A stretch of DNA of 28,422 bases, taken from positions 1-28,422 of the forward strand of contig CABSEJ010000022.1 in NCBI GenBank assembly GCA_902476765.1, in the 5' to 3' direction. The stretch comes from an uncultured Blautia sp. (lineage in GTDB: Bacteria > Bacillota > Clostridia > Lachnospirales > Lachnospiraceae). Below the pieces are notes generated by a model. It was not told the origin of the DNA, made no database searches, and saw only the letters and a program-made list of their open reading frames with translations. Made by a program: the position numbers and the translations under genes. Shown piece after piece: positions 8,327 to 16,157 of the stretch (position 1 is the first letter of the stretch; each line of letters begins with the position of its first letter).

Positions 8327-8602
8327 TTACAAAAAAATAATCCGGCAAATTTTGCCTGTAATCTTCATTTCCACATCTGTGTAGTATACAATTTCCAGCC
8401 GGCTGCCCTCTATCTGAATCTTATTCTGTTTGGAAAGAAGCACAATACAGGTATCCTGGTATCTGCGGATACACTTGTAATTTTCAATAAACAATTCCCT
8501 GGAGCCGGTAAGGGTCAATACAGATTCCCGGTAAGATAAGTCCCTGGGAATCTGCAGTGAATCCCCGATTTTTCCTGTAAAATCTCCCAGCCTTCTTTTC
8601 AC
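8327..8602 (-). CDS. yqfC: sporulation protein YqfC
   Basis: YqfC is a small YabP/YqfC-family protein, expressed in the mother cell and partnered with YqfD. The 91-aa product shows the family pattern: a basic start (KRRLGDF), LQIPRDL, LTLTGSRELFIENYKCI, and a C-terminal IEGSRLEIVYYTDVEMKITGKI. The open frame continues upstream to a GTG at 8635, but I choose the GTG at 8600-8602. It has AAGGAG at ideal spacing and gives a normal family length; the longer form would have no RBS and an unlikely CQGDG segment. Confidence 0.9.
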   Translation of the reverse strand: MKRRLGDFTGKIGDSLQIPRDLSYRESVLTLTGSRELFIENYKCIRRYQDTCIVLLSKQNKIQIEGSRLEIVYYTDVEMKITGKICRIIFL

Positions 8603-8635
8603 AATTCCGTCTCCTTGGCAAACTTTCCTTACCAC

Positions 8636-8663
8636 AGCTTATGAAAAGTTTCCCTTAAAAATG
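8636..8663 (-). promoter_or_regulatory. possible sigma-E type promoter for yqfC
   Basis: On the minus strand, GCATTTT (8657-8663) and CATAAGCT (8636-8643) are 13 bases apart and loosely resemble the -35 and -10 of mother-cell sigma-E promoters. They sit about 34 bp before the chosen yqfC start. The match is partial; the inference leans on the known sigma-E control of the Bacillus yqf genes. Confidence 0.25.
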
Positions 8664-8695
8664 CCCATTCCGGAAAACTACAGGAAAGAAAACCT

Positions 8696-8711
8696 GTGCC
8701 CAGTACACTAG
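8696..8711 (-). repeat. solo copy of the MITE-like element's terminal sequence
   Basis: Read on the minus strand, this is CTAGTGTACTGGGCAC. The element at 4810 starts CTAGTGTACTGGCAC, so twelve bases are identical and the next four differ by one extra G. It lies in the 134-bp gap between the DUF2284 gene and yqfC. No second terminal repeat is visible nearby. It also forms a small hairpin (GCCC/GGGC), so a weak terminator is an alternative reading. Confidence 0.45.
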
Positions 8712-8736
8712 GGCATACAAAAGCTTAAAATCAGGA

Positions 8737-9273
8737 TTATTTTATAAATATCAGGCCAAACCATAAAATCTGGGTAGGACTCAGAGTAAAATCCAGACCG
8801 AATTTTTCTGTCAGCTCGTAGACCACGATTCCATGGCTTTCCACACAGGGGTGCATTCTTTTGGGAAATCTGCAGGGGCCCTGGGGAAAGGCACATTCCC
8901 GGCAGATGTCACAGGATTCTGTAGACAGCGCCATGCATGTACTGCCCTGCTGCCGGATAAATTCCTCGATAGAAGCCGTGATTTCTTCATGTTCTCTTCT
9001 GGTAGACAGCGTTTCCTGGAAATTGATAACGTCTGATACCTCCGCTACCGTGGAATAGAGAAAGCATTCCTTGTATTCCAGGCACCTCTTTCTGCATTCC
9101 TCCACAGTTCCTACTGCCGGAGGACAGGCCCAGGTCGTGTTGTATCTTTCACATTCATTTTCACAAATCCAACGGACCCGGTAAGAAAAGTCTATATCCT
9201 TGGGAGAAAAAAAGGCATATTGGTATACCGGATACTGACTGATAAATTCCTCTATCTTTTCATGACTTATCAT
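8737..9273 (-). CDS. DUF2284 cysteine-rich predicted metal-binding protein
   Basis: The 178-aa cytosolic protein has 12 cysteines. They include C37 and C41 (WICENEC), C50 in the hallmark TWACPPAVGT motif, C60/C64/C70, and a second group C113, C121, C124, C127, C134 and C143 (CDICRECAFPQGPCRFPKRMHPC split across the domain). This spacing identifies the DUF2284 family, described as predicted metal-binding or iron-sulfur proteins without an assigned reaction. Its ATG overlaps the stop of the NimA-like gene as ATGA, showing translational coupling. It is the last gene of the sbcD-sbcC-nim-DUF2284 unit. The family is clear, the function is not. Confidence 0.88.
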   Translation of the reverse strand: MISHEKIEEFISQYPVYQYAFFSPKDIDFSYRVRWICENECERYNTTWACPPAVGTVEECRKRCLEYKECFLYSTVAEVSDVINFQETLSTRREHEEITASIEEFIRQQGSTCMALSTESCDICRECAFPQGPCRFPKRMHPCVESHGIVVYELTEKFGLDFTLSPTQILWFGLIFIK

Positions 9274-9788
9274 GGATTTCCACCTGCCTGCTCCTGAGAA
9301 TTTTTCGGCCGCCTTTCCTTCCCTGTAAGCCAGCCGACTTCTATACAGTATACATAGACAGCTTCTGTCATCTCTTTGGTAAAGTTCAGCTTTTTCCCCG
9401 ACTCCATATGCTCCATGAGACAGGTCAGACCCCGAAGCTTTTCTTCTCCGTCTGTGACCAGGCGAATCTTTCCTCCTCCCATAATGCTCTGGAAGGCAAA
9501 GGAATAGCTGCAGGCATAATCCCCTTTGATTATGCCACCTTCCCGGTCAAGCTCAAAGGATACCTCTTCTCCGGCACAAAAAGCCCGGACCTTACGGCCT
9601 TCCCTGGCAGAGTGAACATAAAACCTGGGCAGCTCTCCCTCCTGCCATTCATACCCATAATTCATGGGAATGATATAGATGCCATCTTCATCCATAGTAC
9701 CGATACGCAATACCCTGCACTCCTCTAAAATCTGCTGCAAGGTTTCTTTATCCTTTATTTCTCTCTTGGCCAGCCGCATTGGTTTCAT
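9270..9788 (-). CDS. pyridoxamine 5'-phosphate oxidase-like (NimA-type) flavoprotein
   Basis: The 172-aa protein has the split beta-barrel flavin-binding pattern of the NimA/PNPOx-like family: an N-terminal RLAKREIKDKETLQQILEE, then CRVLRIGTMDEDGIYIIPMNYGYEW (about 29-53), YVHSAREGRKV (57-71 region), VSFELD and YSFAFQSIMGGGKI. Members bind FMN or heme; some reduce nitroimidazoles, most have no proven substrate. The ATG at 9786-9788 has GAGGAATAGAGG directly upstream; the ATG three codons later has slightly better spacing. It begins 3 nt after the sbcC stop and overlaps the DUF2284 gene by 4 nt. Nitroimidazole resistance should not be assumed. Confidence 0.87.
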   Translation of the reverse strand: MKPMRLAKREIKDKETLQQILEECRVLRIGTMDEDGIYIIPMNYGYEWQEGELPRFYVHSAREGRKVRAFCAGEEVSFELDREGGIIKGDYACSYSFAFQSIMGGGKIRLVTDGEEKLRGLTCLMEHMESGKKLNFTKEMTEAVYVYCIEVGWLTGKERRPKNSQEQAGGNP

Positions 9789-9791
9789 CCT

Positions 9792-12700
9792 CTATTCCTC
9801 CTCAATCTGTATCTTACTTCCGCCTTCTCCCATTTGCGCCGGATTCACCAGCAGGCGCACCGGGATTCTGGACTTTATTTCTTCCACGTGGGAAATCACA
9901 CCCACGCTTCTTCTTTTATTACGAATCCGTTCCAGGCATTCCATGACTACCTCCAGAGCCTGTCCGTCCAGGGTGCCAAACCCCTCATCCAGGAAAAACA
10001 GTTCCAGAGGTGCAGCCCCTTTCATCTGTATCTGGGAGGATAGGGCCAAAGCCAGGGCCAGGGAAGCCATGAATGTTTCTCCTCCTGACAAAGTGGAAGC
10101 CGGTCGGGAAACTCCGCCGTTTTTATAATCCCGAATGATAAACATTCCGCTGCTGTCTGTTTCCAATCCATAGCTGCTGCCTGTCATTTCCCGCAGCCGT
10201 TCATCTGCTTCTCTGGATACATACTCCAGATAATAGCGGGCAACATACTCTACAAAACGCTTTCCCTTAAACAGGTTATCCAGCTCCAGCAGTAAATCCA
10301 GCCTGTGGTCTGTAAGGGCCAGCTCCTTTTCTAATTTTTCTTTTTCCAAAAGAGCAGTGTCCAATTGCTCCAACTGCTTTTTCACTGCTCCCAGCTGCCG
10401 GCTGCTCTCCTGAATTCCTTCTTCCAGCTCTCTCACTTTGTCTTTTGTTTCCTCCACCTGCTCCCTGGTTACAGGGCTGTCCTTTAAGTTCTTTTTTACA
10501 GCGTCTGTCTGGGTCTTCAGCTGCAGCAGCTTATCCCGAAAGCTCTGTATCCTTTCTTTTCCCAGGTCTATTTCCTGTTTTTCTTTTCGGAAAGCCAGAA
10601 TCCAGTCTTCTTCCTCTACCTGATACTCCTTCATTTTTTCCTGTAAAAGCCTTTGTTTTTCCTGCATTTTCTCTTCGCAGGAAAGCATACGGCCTTCCCA
10701 GAGAGCCTTTTCCTGGCGCCAAGTCTCCTCTTCCCTGGTGAAGGTATCCCACTTTTCTGCCAGCTCTTTTTCTGCTTTTTCCAAAGTCCTTTTCTCTTTC
10801 TCCAGTGCAGACTGATATTCTTTAAAATGTTCTAAGGTCATTTCCTGTTCCTGGAAATATTCCAAAGTTCTTACTTTTTCTGTCAGCTGCATTTCCTGGC
10901 TGCGGATATTTTCCAAAAGCTGAAGGAGCAGTCCGTCCAGTTTTGCTTTTTCCGCCGTTTTTTCCTGAATCAGAGCTATGCCCTTCTCCCGGTTTTCTCT
11001 TCTTTTATCCAATCCATCCCGGGTGCGGTTTAAAATATCCTGAAGCTCTTCCTGCTGCTTCAGCTTCTGCTGCACTTCCTGCTCTGCTATTCGGAAATCC
11101 TGTATCTGAAGCCTTTGTGCAGATTCTCTCCAGGCTTTTTCCAGGCTTTCCCGCTCTTCTCTATGCTGGATATATTCTTTCTCCCGCTCCTGTGCCTGAG
11201 ATTGCAGACTCTTTCTCTGCTCCTCCCAGTACAGGCTCTGCTTTTGGGTTTCTTCCCATTTTTCCTGTGCCTGATTCTCCTGTTCTTCCAGCTCTTTTAT
11301 GTATTCCTGAAAATCTTTCTGTTCCTTCCCGGAAGTATGGACCGGCTTTTGATGGTGGATACTGCCGCACACAGGGCAGGGTTCTCCCTCCTTTAAATCC
11401 TTGGCCAGCCAGGCCGCTACGTCAGCCCGGTACTCTGTTTCTGCCTGCTGCCGCTTTTCCCGAAGGGCCAGCCTTTCCTCCCGGACTTTTTTCTCTGCCC
11501 CAACCGCCTTTTCCCAGGATGTTTCTGCTTCCTTTTTCTGCTCCAGAAGCTGCTGCCATTTTTCTTTTGCCTCTTTCTCCCGGCTTTTGCTTTCTTCCAG
11601 TTTATCCTGTCTGCGTAATCCTTCCTGAATTCCCTGCTGAAGGGATAGAGGAACCGTAAGTTCTTTTATCCGGTTCTCCTGGGCCTCCTTAGCCAGATGA
11701 AATTCCCGGATTTTTTCTTCTAATCCGGTGAGTTTCTTTTTATCTGAAGATATTTTTTCTCCTAAGGCCTGAGATTGGGCTTTTTTCTCTCTGTACGCTT
11801 TTTCCTGTTTTTCTTTATTCTGGAAAAGTTCCTGGCTTTCCTGAAGTCTTGCCTGTTCTTCCTGGATTCTTGGCAGCCTTTCCCGGCTCCTGACCTCCTG
11901 CTTCTCTTTTTCCTGTTTCAAAAGCGCTAAAGCACTGTTTTTTTCCTGCCAGACCTGCAGCGCCTGGCCATATTTTCCCCGACTTTCCTTCTCACTCTCC
12001 CGGGCCCTGGAAAATTCCTGAAGGAAATCCCAGAGCAGACCTGCTGTCTCTGCTTTTTCCAGCTCTTTTTCTAAAGACTGGATTTCCTGTCTTTCTGCTT
12101 CCAGCTTTTCTCCTTCTCTTTGGAGCCTTTGGAATTCTTTCTGCTCCTTCAGATATCTCTGGCTCTCCTCTAACTTTTTTCTCTCCAGCTCCAGTATATG
12201 GCTCTGTTGCCGGGCCTTTTCTCTATATTCCTTTTCTTTTTGTTTCAACACTTTTCCCTGTTCCCGGTCTATGGCTTCATATCGGGACAAGGCGCCTTTC
12301 TGTTGGGCTTTTCTTTCCTTCCACAGGTCTTCCTCTTTTTTTATAAGAGACACAAGGTTTTCCCCATATTTCTCCAGATGAAAAAGCCGCTCCATCATTT
12401 TATTCCGCTCCATGCCCTCCAACCGGAGAAATTCTGAAAATTTCCCCTGGGGCAGCACAACAGTACGGAAAAAATCCTCTTTCGAAAGGCCAATGATTTC
12501 CCGGCATTTTTCATTCACCCCTCCTACCCGGTCTGCCAGAATGTTCTCTTCTTCTCCCAGAAGACTGGAAATCCGGGCTCCGTCGCTTCGGATTCCTCCT
12601 TCCTTGGAGCGTTTAAAGCTTCTGGACACCCGATAGGTCTTCACCTTTTTTTCCTGAACAGAAAAAATATATTCCACAGAGGCTCTGTCCGTGGCCACAT

Positions 12701-12893
12701 GGATAAAATTTCCGCTGTTTCTGGCAGTAGTGCCGTAAAGAGCCAGAGTAATTCCATCTAAAATGCTGCTCTTTCCGCTTCCCGTAGGCCCGAAAATTCC
12801 GAAAAGGCCCTGACTGGTCAGCCTTTTAAAATCAATCTCCTGAGCCTCCAGAAAGCTGTTCAATCCTTTTATCTTCATCCAAATCGGCCGCAT
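9792..12893 (-). CDS. sbcC: DNA double-strand break repair ATPase SbcC
   Basis: SbcC is the Rad50-like subunit of the SbcCD nuclease, which cleaves hairpins and processes protein-blocked DNA ends. The 1033-aa protein has Walker A GPTGSGKSS (35-43), long Glu/Lys/Gln-rich coiled coils (about 190-500 and 515-850), and a zinc hook CPVC at about 506-509 in the middle. An ABC signature TLSGGETFMASLALALALS lies at about 930 and Walker B LELFFLDEGFGTLDG at about 965. The ATG has AAGGAG seven bases upstream, inside the sbcD coding end, giving a 62-nt overlap between the two frames. It is complete. Confidence 0.97.
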   Translation of the reverse strand: MRPIWMKIKGLNSFLEAQEIDFKRLTSQGLFGIFGPTGSGKSSILDGITLALYGTTARNSGNFIHVATDRASVEYIFSVQEKKVKTYRVSRSFKRSKEGGIRSDGARISSLLGEEENILADRVGGVNEKCREIIGLSKEDFFRTVVLPQGKFSEFLRLEGMERNKMMERLFHLEKYGENLVSLIKKEEDLWKERKAQQKGALSRYEAIDREQGKVLKQKEKEYREKARQQSHILELERKKLEESQRYLKEQKEFQRLQREGEKLEAERQEIQSLEKELEKAETAGLLWDFLQEFSRARESEKESRGKYGQALQVWQEKNSALALLKQEKEKQEVRSRERLPRIQEEQARLQESQELFQNKEKQEKAYREKKAQSQALGEKISSDKKKLTGLEEKIREFHLAKEAQENRIKELTVPLSLQQGIQEGLRRQDKLEESKSREKEAKEKWQQLLEQKKEAETSWEKAVGAEKKVREERLALREKRQQAETEYRADVAAWLAKDLKEGEPCPVCGSIHHQKPVHTSGKEQKDFQEYIKELEEQENQAQEKWEETQKQSLYWEEQRKSLQSQAQEREKEYIQHREERESLEKAWRESAQRLQIQDFRIAEQEVQQKLKQQEELQDILNRTRDGLDKRRENREKGIALIQEKTAEKAKLDGLLLQLLENIRSQEMQLTEKVRTLEYFQEQEMTLEHFKEYQSALEKEKRTLEKAEKELAEKWDTFTREEETWRQEKALWEGRMLSCEEKMQEKQRLLQEKMKEYQVEEEDWILAFRKEKQEIDLGKERIQSFRDKLLQLKTQTDAVKKNLKDSPVTREQVEETKDKVRELEEGIQESSRQLGAVKKQLEQLDTALLEKEKLEKELALTDHRLDLLLELDNLFKGKRFVEYVARYYLEYVSREADERLREMTGSSYGLETDSSGMFIIRDYKNGGVSRPASTLSGGETFMASLALALALSSQIQMKGAAPLELFFLDEGFGTLDGQALEVVMECLERIRNKRRSVGVISHVEEIKSRIPVRLLVNPAQMGEGGSKIQIEEE

Positions 12894-14097
12894 GTTCTTT
12901 CTCCTTTTCCAGAATTTCCCTTAATGTCTCTAAAACCTCCCCTGTAGGGGCAATGCCTTTCTTCTCCTCATAATAGCTGGCAAATAATTCCAGGAAATTT
13001 TTCTCCTGAGGCTTCTCCCATGTTTTTCCTTCCTCTTTGGAGGAAAACAGGGGAATCACCTCTAATATATCCTCTTTATAGCTTTTCAGTTCCTTTAACT
13101 GCTCCTCCCGGATAAAGCTGTCCGTATGTATCTGCAGGTACACATAACAGGAACGCTGTTGATTTTCCCTGCACTTTTCCAGAGCTTCCTCATAATCCTT
13201 GCATACCCATTTTTCTATAGGCTTGGGATTGTCAAAATAGAGTTCCTTCACCTTAGGCTCCCCACCGGGATGAAGGGTTACCAGATTACACTGCTTGGCC
13301 ACCACTGTCTCCTGAAGCCGGTAGGGAAGAGGTGAACCACTGTAACGGATTCTCCCCTGGCTGCCAACAGCCTTCTGAGGCCTGTGGACATGGCCCAAAG
13401 CCACATATTGAGCCTCTTTTGGGAAAACCTCCAGAGGAAGCAGATAGCTGTTCCCCAGCATGGCTCCTTGCTCAGAGCCATCTTTTACACAGCCCAGGGT
13501 AAACACATGGCTCATCAGCAGATTCACTGTATCCTTCTGATACCATTTTGCCTTTCTGAAAAGAAGTTCCTTTACCTTGTTCCCATAATCCCAGGCTCTT
13601 TTCTCGTCTCCGTCCTCACCCTGGAAGAGAACCTGGTTCAGAGACTTTTCACTGGGATAAGGCAGACAGGCAATTACTGCTTTCTCTCCTTTTATGTCCA
13701 CAGAAAAAACTCCTTCCTCCAGGGATTCTATCTGAAACTCTCCATACTGTCCGGAAGGAATTTTACTCCAGGGGGTTCCGTATATCACAATGCCATGCTC
13801 CCGTACCAAAGGCGTGATTGCTTCTAACCGGGAAGGCTGGTCATGGTTTCCTGCAATCATCACCACCAGCCTGCTTCCGTTCTGGCTTAAATCTTTTAAT
13901 GTCTGGTATAAAAGAGCCTCCGCTGCCGCTGAGGGATGGCTGTTGTCAAAAACATCTCCTGCAATAAGGACTATATCCGCCTCCTGTTCTCTGGCCATAG
14001 AAACAAATTGGTCCAAAACCTGCTGCTGTTCCTCCAGCCGGCTCCTGCCCTCCAGAAGCTTTCCGATATGCCAGTCCCCGGTATGTAAAATTTTCAT
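12832..14097 (-). CDS. sbcD: exonuclease subunit SbcD (Mre11-like)
   Basis: SbcD is the Mn-dependent nuclease partner of SbcC. The 421-aa protein carries the calcineurin-type phosphoesterase motifs in order: DWHIG (D8, H10), GDVFD (47-51), GNHD (83-86), MSHVFTLG and GHVHRPQ at about 240-250. Capping-domain sequence continues to the C-terminus (LEQLSGGSGD-like end). The ATG at 14095-14097 has GAGGTAGAGGG upstream. A putative extended -10 lies about 45 bp upstream in the region shared with divergent lgt. It is the first gene of the sbcD-sbcC-nim-DUF2284 operon. Confidence 0.97.
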   Translation of the reverse strand: MKILHTGDWHIGKLLEGRSRLEEQQQVLDQFVSMAREQEADIVLIAGDVFDNSHPSAAAEALLYQTLKDLSQNGSRLVVMIAGNHDQPSRLEAITPLVREHGIVIYGTPWSKIPSGQYGEFQIESLEEGVFSVDIKGEKAVIACLPYPSEKSLNQVLFQGEDGDEKRAWDYGNKVKELLFRKAKWYQKDTVNLLMSHVFTLGCVKDGSEQGAMLGNSYLLPLEVFPKEAQYVALGHVHRPQKAVGSQGRIRYSGSPLPYRLQETVVAKQCNLVTLHPGGEPKVKELYFDNPKPIEKWVCKDYEEALEKCRENQQRSCYVYLQIHTDSFIREEQLKELKSYKEDILEVIPLFSSKEEGKTWEKPQEKNFLELFASYYEEKKGIAPTGEVLETLREILEKEKEHAADLDEDKRIEQLSGGSGD

Positions 14098-14142
14098 AAC
14101 ACCCTCTACCTCCTGTCTCTGTCACAACACAGATATGGTTCT

Positions 14143-14171
14143 ATTGTATCATTGAACAGCAGAGAAAAAAA
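14143..14171 (-). promoter_or_regulatory. candidate sbcD promoter (extended -10)
   Basis: The minus strand reads TGATACAAT at 14143-14151, an extended -10 box. The -35 position 17 bases upstream is only a T-run (about 14166-14171), so recognition would depend on the extended -10. It lies about 46 bp before the sbcD ATG. Confidence 0.45.
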
Positions 14172-14231
14172 GTCCAAGATTAGCGGCTTTTTCTGGCAGA
14201 TTTTTTCTGCGGGCCACCGGTAAAATTTCTC

Positions 14232-14263
14232 TTGTGGAAAAACCAAAAAAAAGATGATATAAT
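14232..14263 (+). promoter_or_regulatory. candidate lgt promoter (TGATATAAT)
   Basis: TGA followed by TATAAT (14255-14263) is a perfect extended -10. TTGTGG at 14232 is 20 bases away, too far for a standard -35. A short GC hairpin (14264-14279) follows at the presumed transcript start, and the lgt ATG is about 98 bp downstream. The 14280-14350 stretch between holds imperfect CCATG/CATGG repeats but no recognisable riboswitch. Confidence 0.6.
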
Positions 14264-14360
14264 GTCCGCAGTGCGGGCATTATACCTGCACAAGACCATA
14301 ACATAAAACAGCCATGTCTGCCCAAGCAGCCATGGCCATACATGAAAGTGAGTGAGACAG

Positions 14361-15131
14361 ATGAAGAATGAATTGTTTTCCCTGGGGCCATTTACCGTAC
14401 ATGGATACGGCCTTATGATTGCCTTAGGTATACTGGCCTGCATTGCCATGGGCATGTACCGGGCCAGAAAAAAAGGAATGAAAGATGAAGCGGTGCTGGA
14501 TATTGCCATTATAGGCGTGATTTGCGGGTTTATAGGCGCCAAGCTTTTATATGTAATTGTAGAATTTGACCGTTTTCTGGACAAACCTCTGGCCGTCCTT
14601 GGCTCGGAAGGCTTTGTGGTATACGGAGGGATTATTACAGGCGTTTTATCTGCTATTCTTTACTGTAAGAAAAAAAATCTGGTGTTTCTGGATTATTTTG
14701 ATTTACTCTCCCCCTCCATCGCCTTAGCTCAGGGCTTCGGACGAATCGGCTGTTTTCTGGCCGGCTGCTGCTACGGAAAAGAAACTCAGTGCTTTTTAGG
14801 TATAACCTTCCCTGAGGGAAGTCTTGCCCCTGCCGGAGTAAAGCTCCTTCCTACGCAGCTTATTTCTTCTGCCGGAGATTTTCTGATTATGGCTCTTTTG
14901 CTGCTCTACAGCCGTTATTCCAAAAAAAGAGGAAATGTAGGCGCTCTTTATATGGTATTGTATGGAGTAGGCCGTTTTCTGGTGGAATTTCTCCGTTCCG
15001 ATGACAGAGGCAGTGTAGGTTTTCTATCTACTTCCCAGTTTATCTCCATCGGAATTGTTCTGGGAGGAATTCTTTTGTTCAACCGCAGGAATTTTTTCCC
15101 AGAAAAAGAAAAACCGGATACGCAGAGTTAA
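14361..15131 (+). CDS. lgt: prolipoprotein diacylglyceryl transferase
   Basis: Lgt transfers diacylglycerol from phosphatidylglycerol to the lipobox cysteine of prolipoproteins, the first step of lipoprotein maturation in the membrane. From the ATG at 14361 the protein has 256 residues with about seven hydrophobic segments. It carries the Lgt signature as GFGRIGCFLAGCCYG (125-139; the Cys-rich variant common in clostridia) and a second conserved block GRFLVEFLRSDDRG (204-217). HGYGLMIALG near residue 14 is the usual N-terminal motif. The frame opens three codons earlier at a GTG (14352); neither start has a strong RBS, and I prefer the ATG from family N-termini. It is the only plus-strand gene, with its own promoter and terminator. 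Confidence 0.94.
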   Translation: MKNELFSLGPFTVHGYGLMIALGILACIAMGMYRARKKGMKDEAVLDIAIIGVICGFIGAKLLYVIVEFDRFLDKPLAVLGSEGFVVYGGIITGVLSAILYCKKKNLVFLDYFDLLSPSIALAQGFGRIGCFLAGCCYGKETQCFLGITFPEGSLAPAGVKLLPTQLISSAGDFLIMALLLLYSRYSKKRGNVGALYMVLYGVGRFLVEFLRSDDRGSVGFLSTSQFISIGIVLGGILLFNRRNFFPEKEKPDTQS

Positions 15132-15144
15132 TAGCGTTTAAAAG

Positions 15145-15195
15145 AAGGAACAGTCCCACGAAACGTTTCTCCGTTTCGCCGGGCTGTTCCTTTTT
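15145..15195. terminator. bidirectional intrinsic terminator between lgt and the YkgJ-family gene
   Basis: GGAACAG (15147-15153) pairs with CTGTTCC (15184-15190), and an inner CGAAACG/CGTTTCG stem forms the top of the hairpin. TTTTT follows on the plus strand and TTCTTTT on the minus strand. It therefore serves both convergent genes. Confidence 0.88.
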
Positions 15196-15200
15196 CCCTT

Positions 15201-15863
15201 TCAGAAAAAGTACCCTTCCGCCTTTTTCATTCTCTCTTCAAATTGGGGATAAAAGTCCCTGTCTCTCTGGTAAGGTTCCAAAAAGAAAGTCTTCAGAAGA
15301 TACATGGTGCTGTTTTTCACTGACGCCTGCTCCTGAAAGCTTTTTAAAATTTTCTCCACACCCTTCAAGAAGGTGTGCCATTGATTGATATATGCTTCGT
15401 AAACCTTCAGGTTGGGAATTCCCAGCCATTTATTGATTTTTACTTTTGTCTTAGGCTGTTTCTTACATTCGTGGACTTGAAGGAAATAGGAAAATCCCCC
15501 TTCCCCGTAAATCCTCCCCAGAGGAAACATCCGGCAAAAGCCCGGCCGGAAACGGTGAATGCTGCACCGTTCTTCCTCATTTAAGAAAGGACAGGCTTCC
15601 TTTTCTCCCTGCATTTTCAGATTAGGAAGGATGATTCCGTCCACCAGATTCAGCTCTATGGCATATCCTAGCAATTGCTCAAAGCTCTGTTCCAGTCCGG
15701 CTGTCAGCATATAAATATCATAGGGGTCCAGAACAATAGAGCTGCCCATTCCCCTGCAGCAGGCCGAACATCCTTTACAGTCATCACAGCCTGCTTTTAC
15801 CATATCTCTGGAGCTGTACAGTCTTCCGTCTGATACCTGGCTCATGTCTATATCTCGTAACAT
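15201..15863 (-). CDS. YkgJ-family cysteine cluster protein
   Basis: The 220-aa cytosolic protein has the YkgJ (CxxCxxCC) zinc/iron-chelating domain. Cysteines C26, C29, C32, C35 and C36 lie in CDDCKGCSACC, followed by VLDPYDIYML, then CPFLNEEERCSIHRFRPGFCRMFP with C91, C100 and C110, and C133. The C-terminal 80 residues are helical and probably specific to this subfamily. Members bind metal or iron-sulfur clusters but have no fixed reaction. AAGGAG precedes the ATG. It follows the 72-aa gene by 16 nt and is the last gene before the lgt terminator. Confidence 0.9.
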   Translation of the reverse strand: MLRDIDMSQVSDGRLYSSRDMVKAGCDDCKGCSACCRGMGSSIVLDPYDIYMLTAGLEQSFEQLLGYAIELNLVDGIILPNLKMQGEKEACPFLNEEERCSIHRFRPGFCRMFPLGRIYGEGGFSYFLQVHECKKQPKTKVKINKWLGIPNLKVYEAYINQWHTFLKGVEKILKSFQEQASVKNSTMYLLKTFFLEPYQRDRDFYPQFEERMKKAEGYFF

Positions 15864-15879
15864 ATGTAAAATCTCCTTG

Positions 15880-16098
15880 TCAGTATTCTGTTTTTAATTC
15901 TTCCGGTAAAATTCCATAAAGCTCCATAAAATCCTGAAGCTCCTTCTCTGAGTGAATACAGGATACTTCCTCAAATTTTCCCGTGTTTATATCCTTAAAA
16001 CCGGCTGTCTTCTCCCCTGTACAAATACTGGAGCGAATTACCGGAACCTGCCGCTGCCTGTCATAAGACAGCTTCTGCTGCTTTTTCTTAAAAAACAT
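15880..16098 (-). CDS. small conserved-looking protein of unknown function (72 aa)
   Basis: The product begins MFFKKKQQKLSYDRQRQ and continues PVIRSSICTGEKTAGFKD, INTGKFEEVSCIHSEKEL and QDFMELYGILPEEL. It has a basic start, two cysteines and an acidic C-terminal helix, with no membrane segment or known motif. The RBS is GAGAGGGA before the ATG. It is 16 nt upstream of the YkgJ-family gene on the same strand, so co-expression is likely. Its short ordered segments and codon use look like a genuine gene. I do not recognise a characterised family. Confidence 0.75.
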   Translation of the reverse strand: MFFKKKQQKLSYDRQRQVPVIRSSICTGEKTAGFKDINTGKFEEVSCIHSEKELQDFMELYGILPEELKTEY

Positions 16099-16157
16099 TT
16101 CTTTCCCTCTCAGCCAATTCCAATTACCTTATTTACTATTTTTCTTTCAGTTCCCCC

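Noticed and set aside
9270..9788. Nitroimidazole resistance gene call
   Set aside because: The family includes many flavin-binding proteins without that activity; the sequence supports only the fold.
10943..11659. Long plus-strand open frame (238 aa, Pro/Phe/Leu-rich) within sbcC
   Set aside because: It is the antisense of the SbcC coiled coil; low-complexity composition, no RBS and no domain.
14264..14360. Possible riboswitch in the lgt leader
   Set aside because: Only short imperfect repeats; no known riboswitch core was recognised.
14180..14584. Minus-strand open frame opposite the lgt start
   Set aside because: Antisense to the lgt N-terminus and its promoter region, with no domain or RBS.
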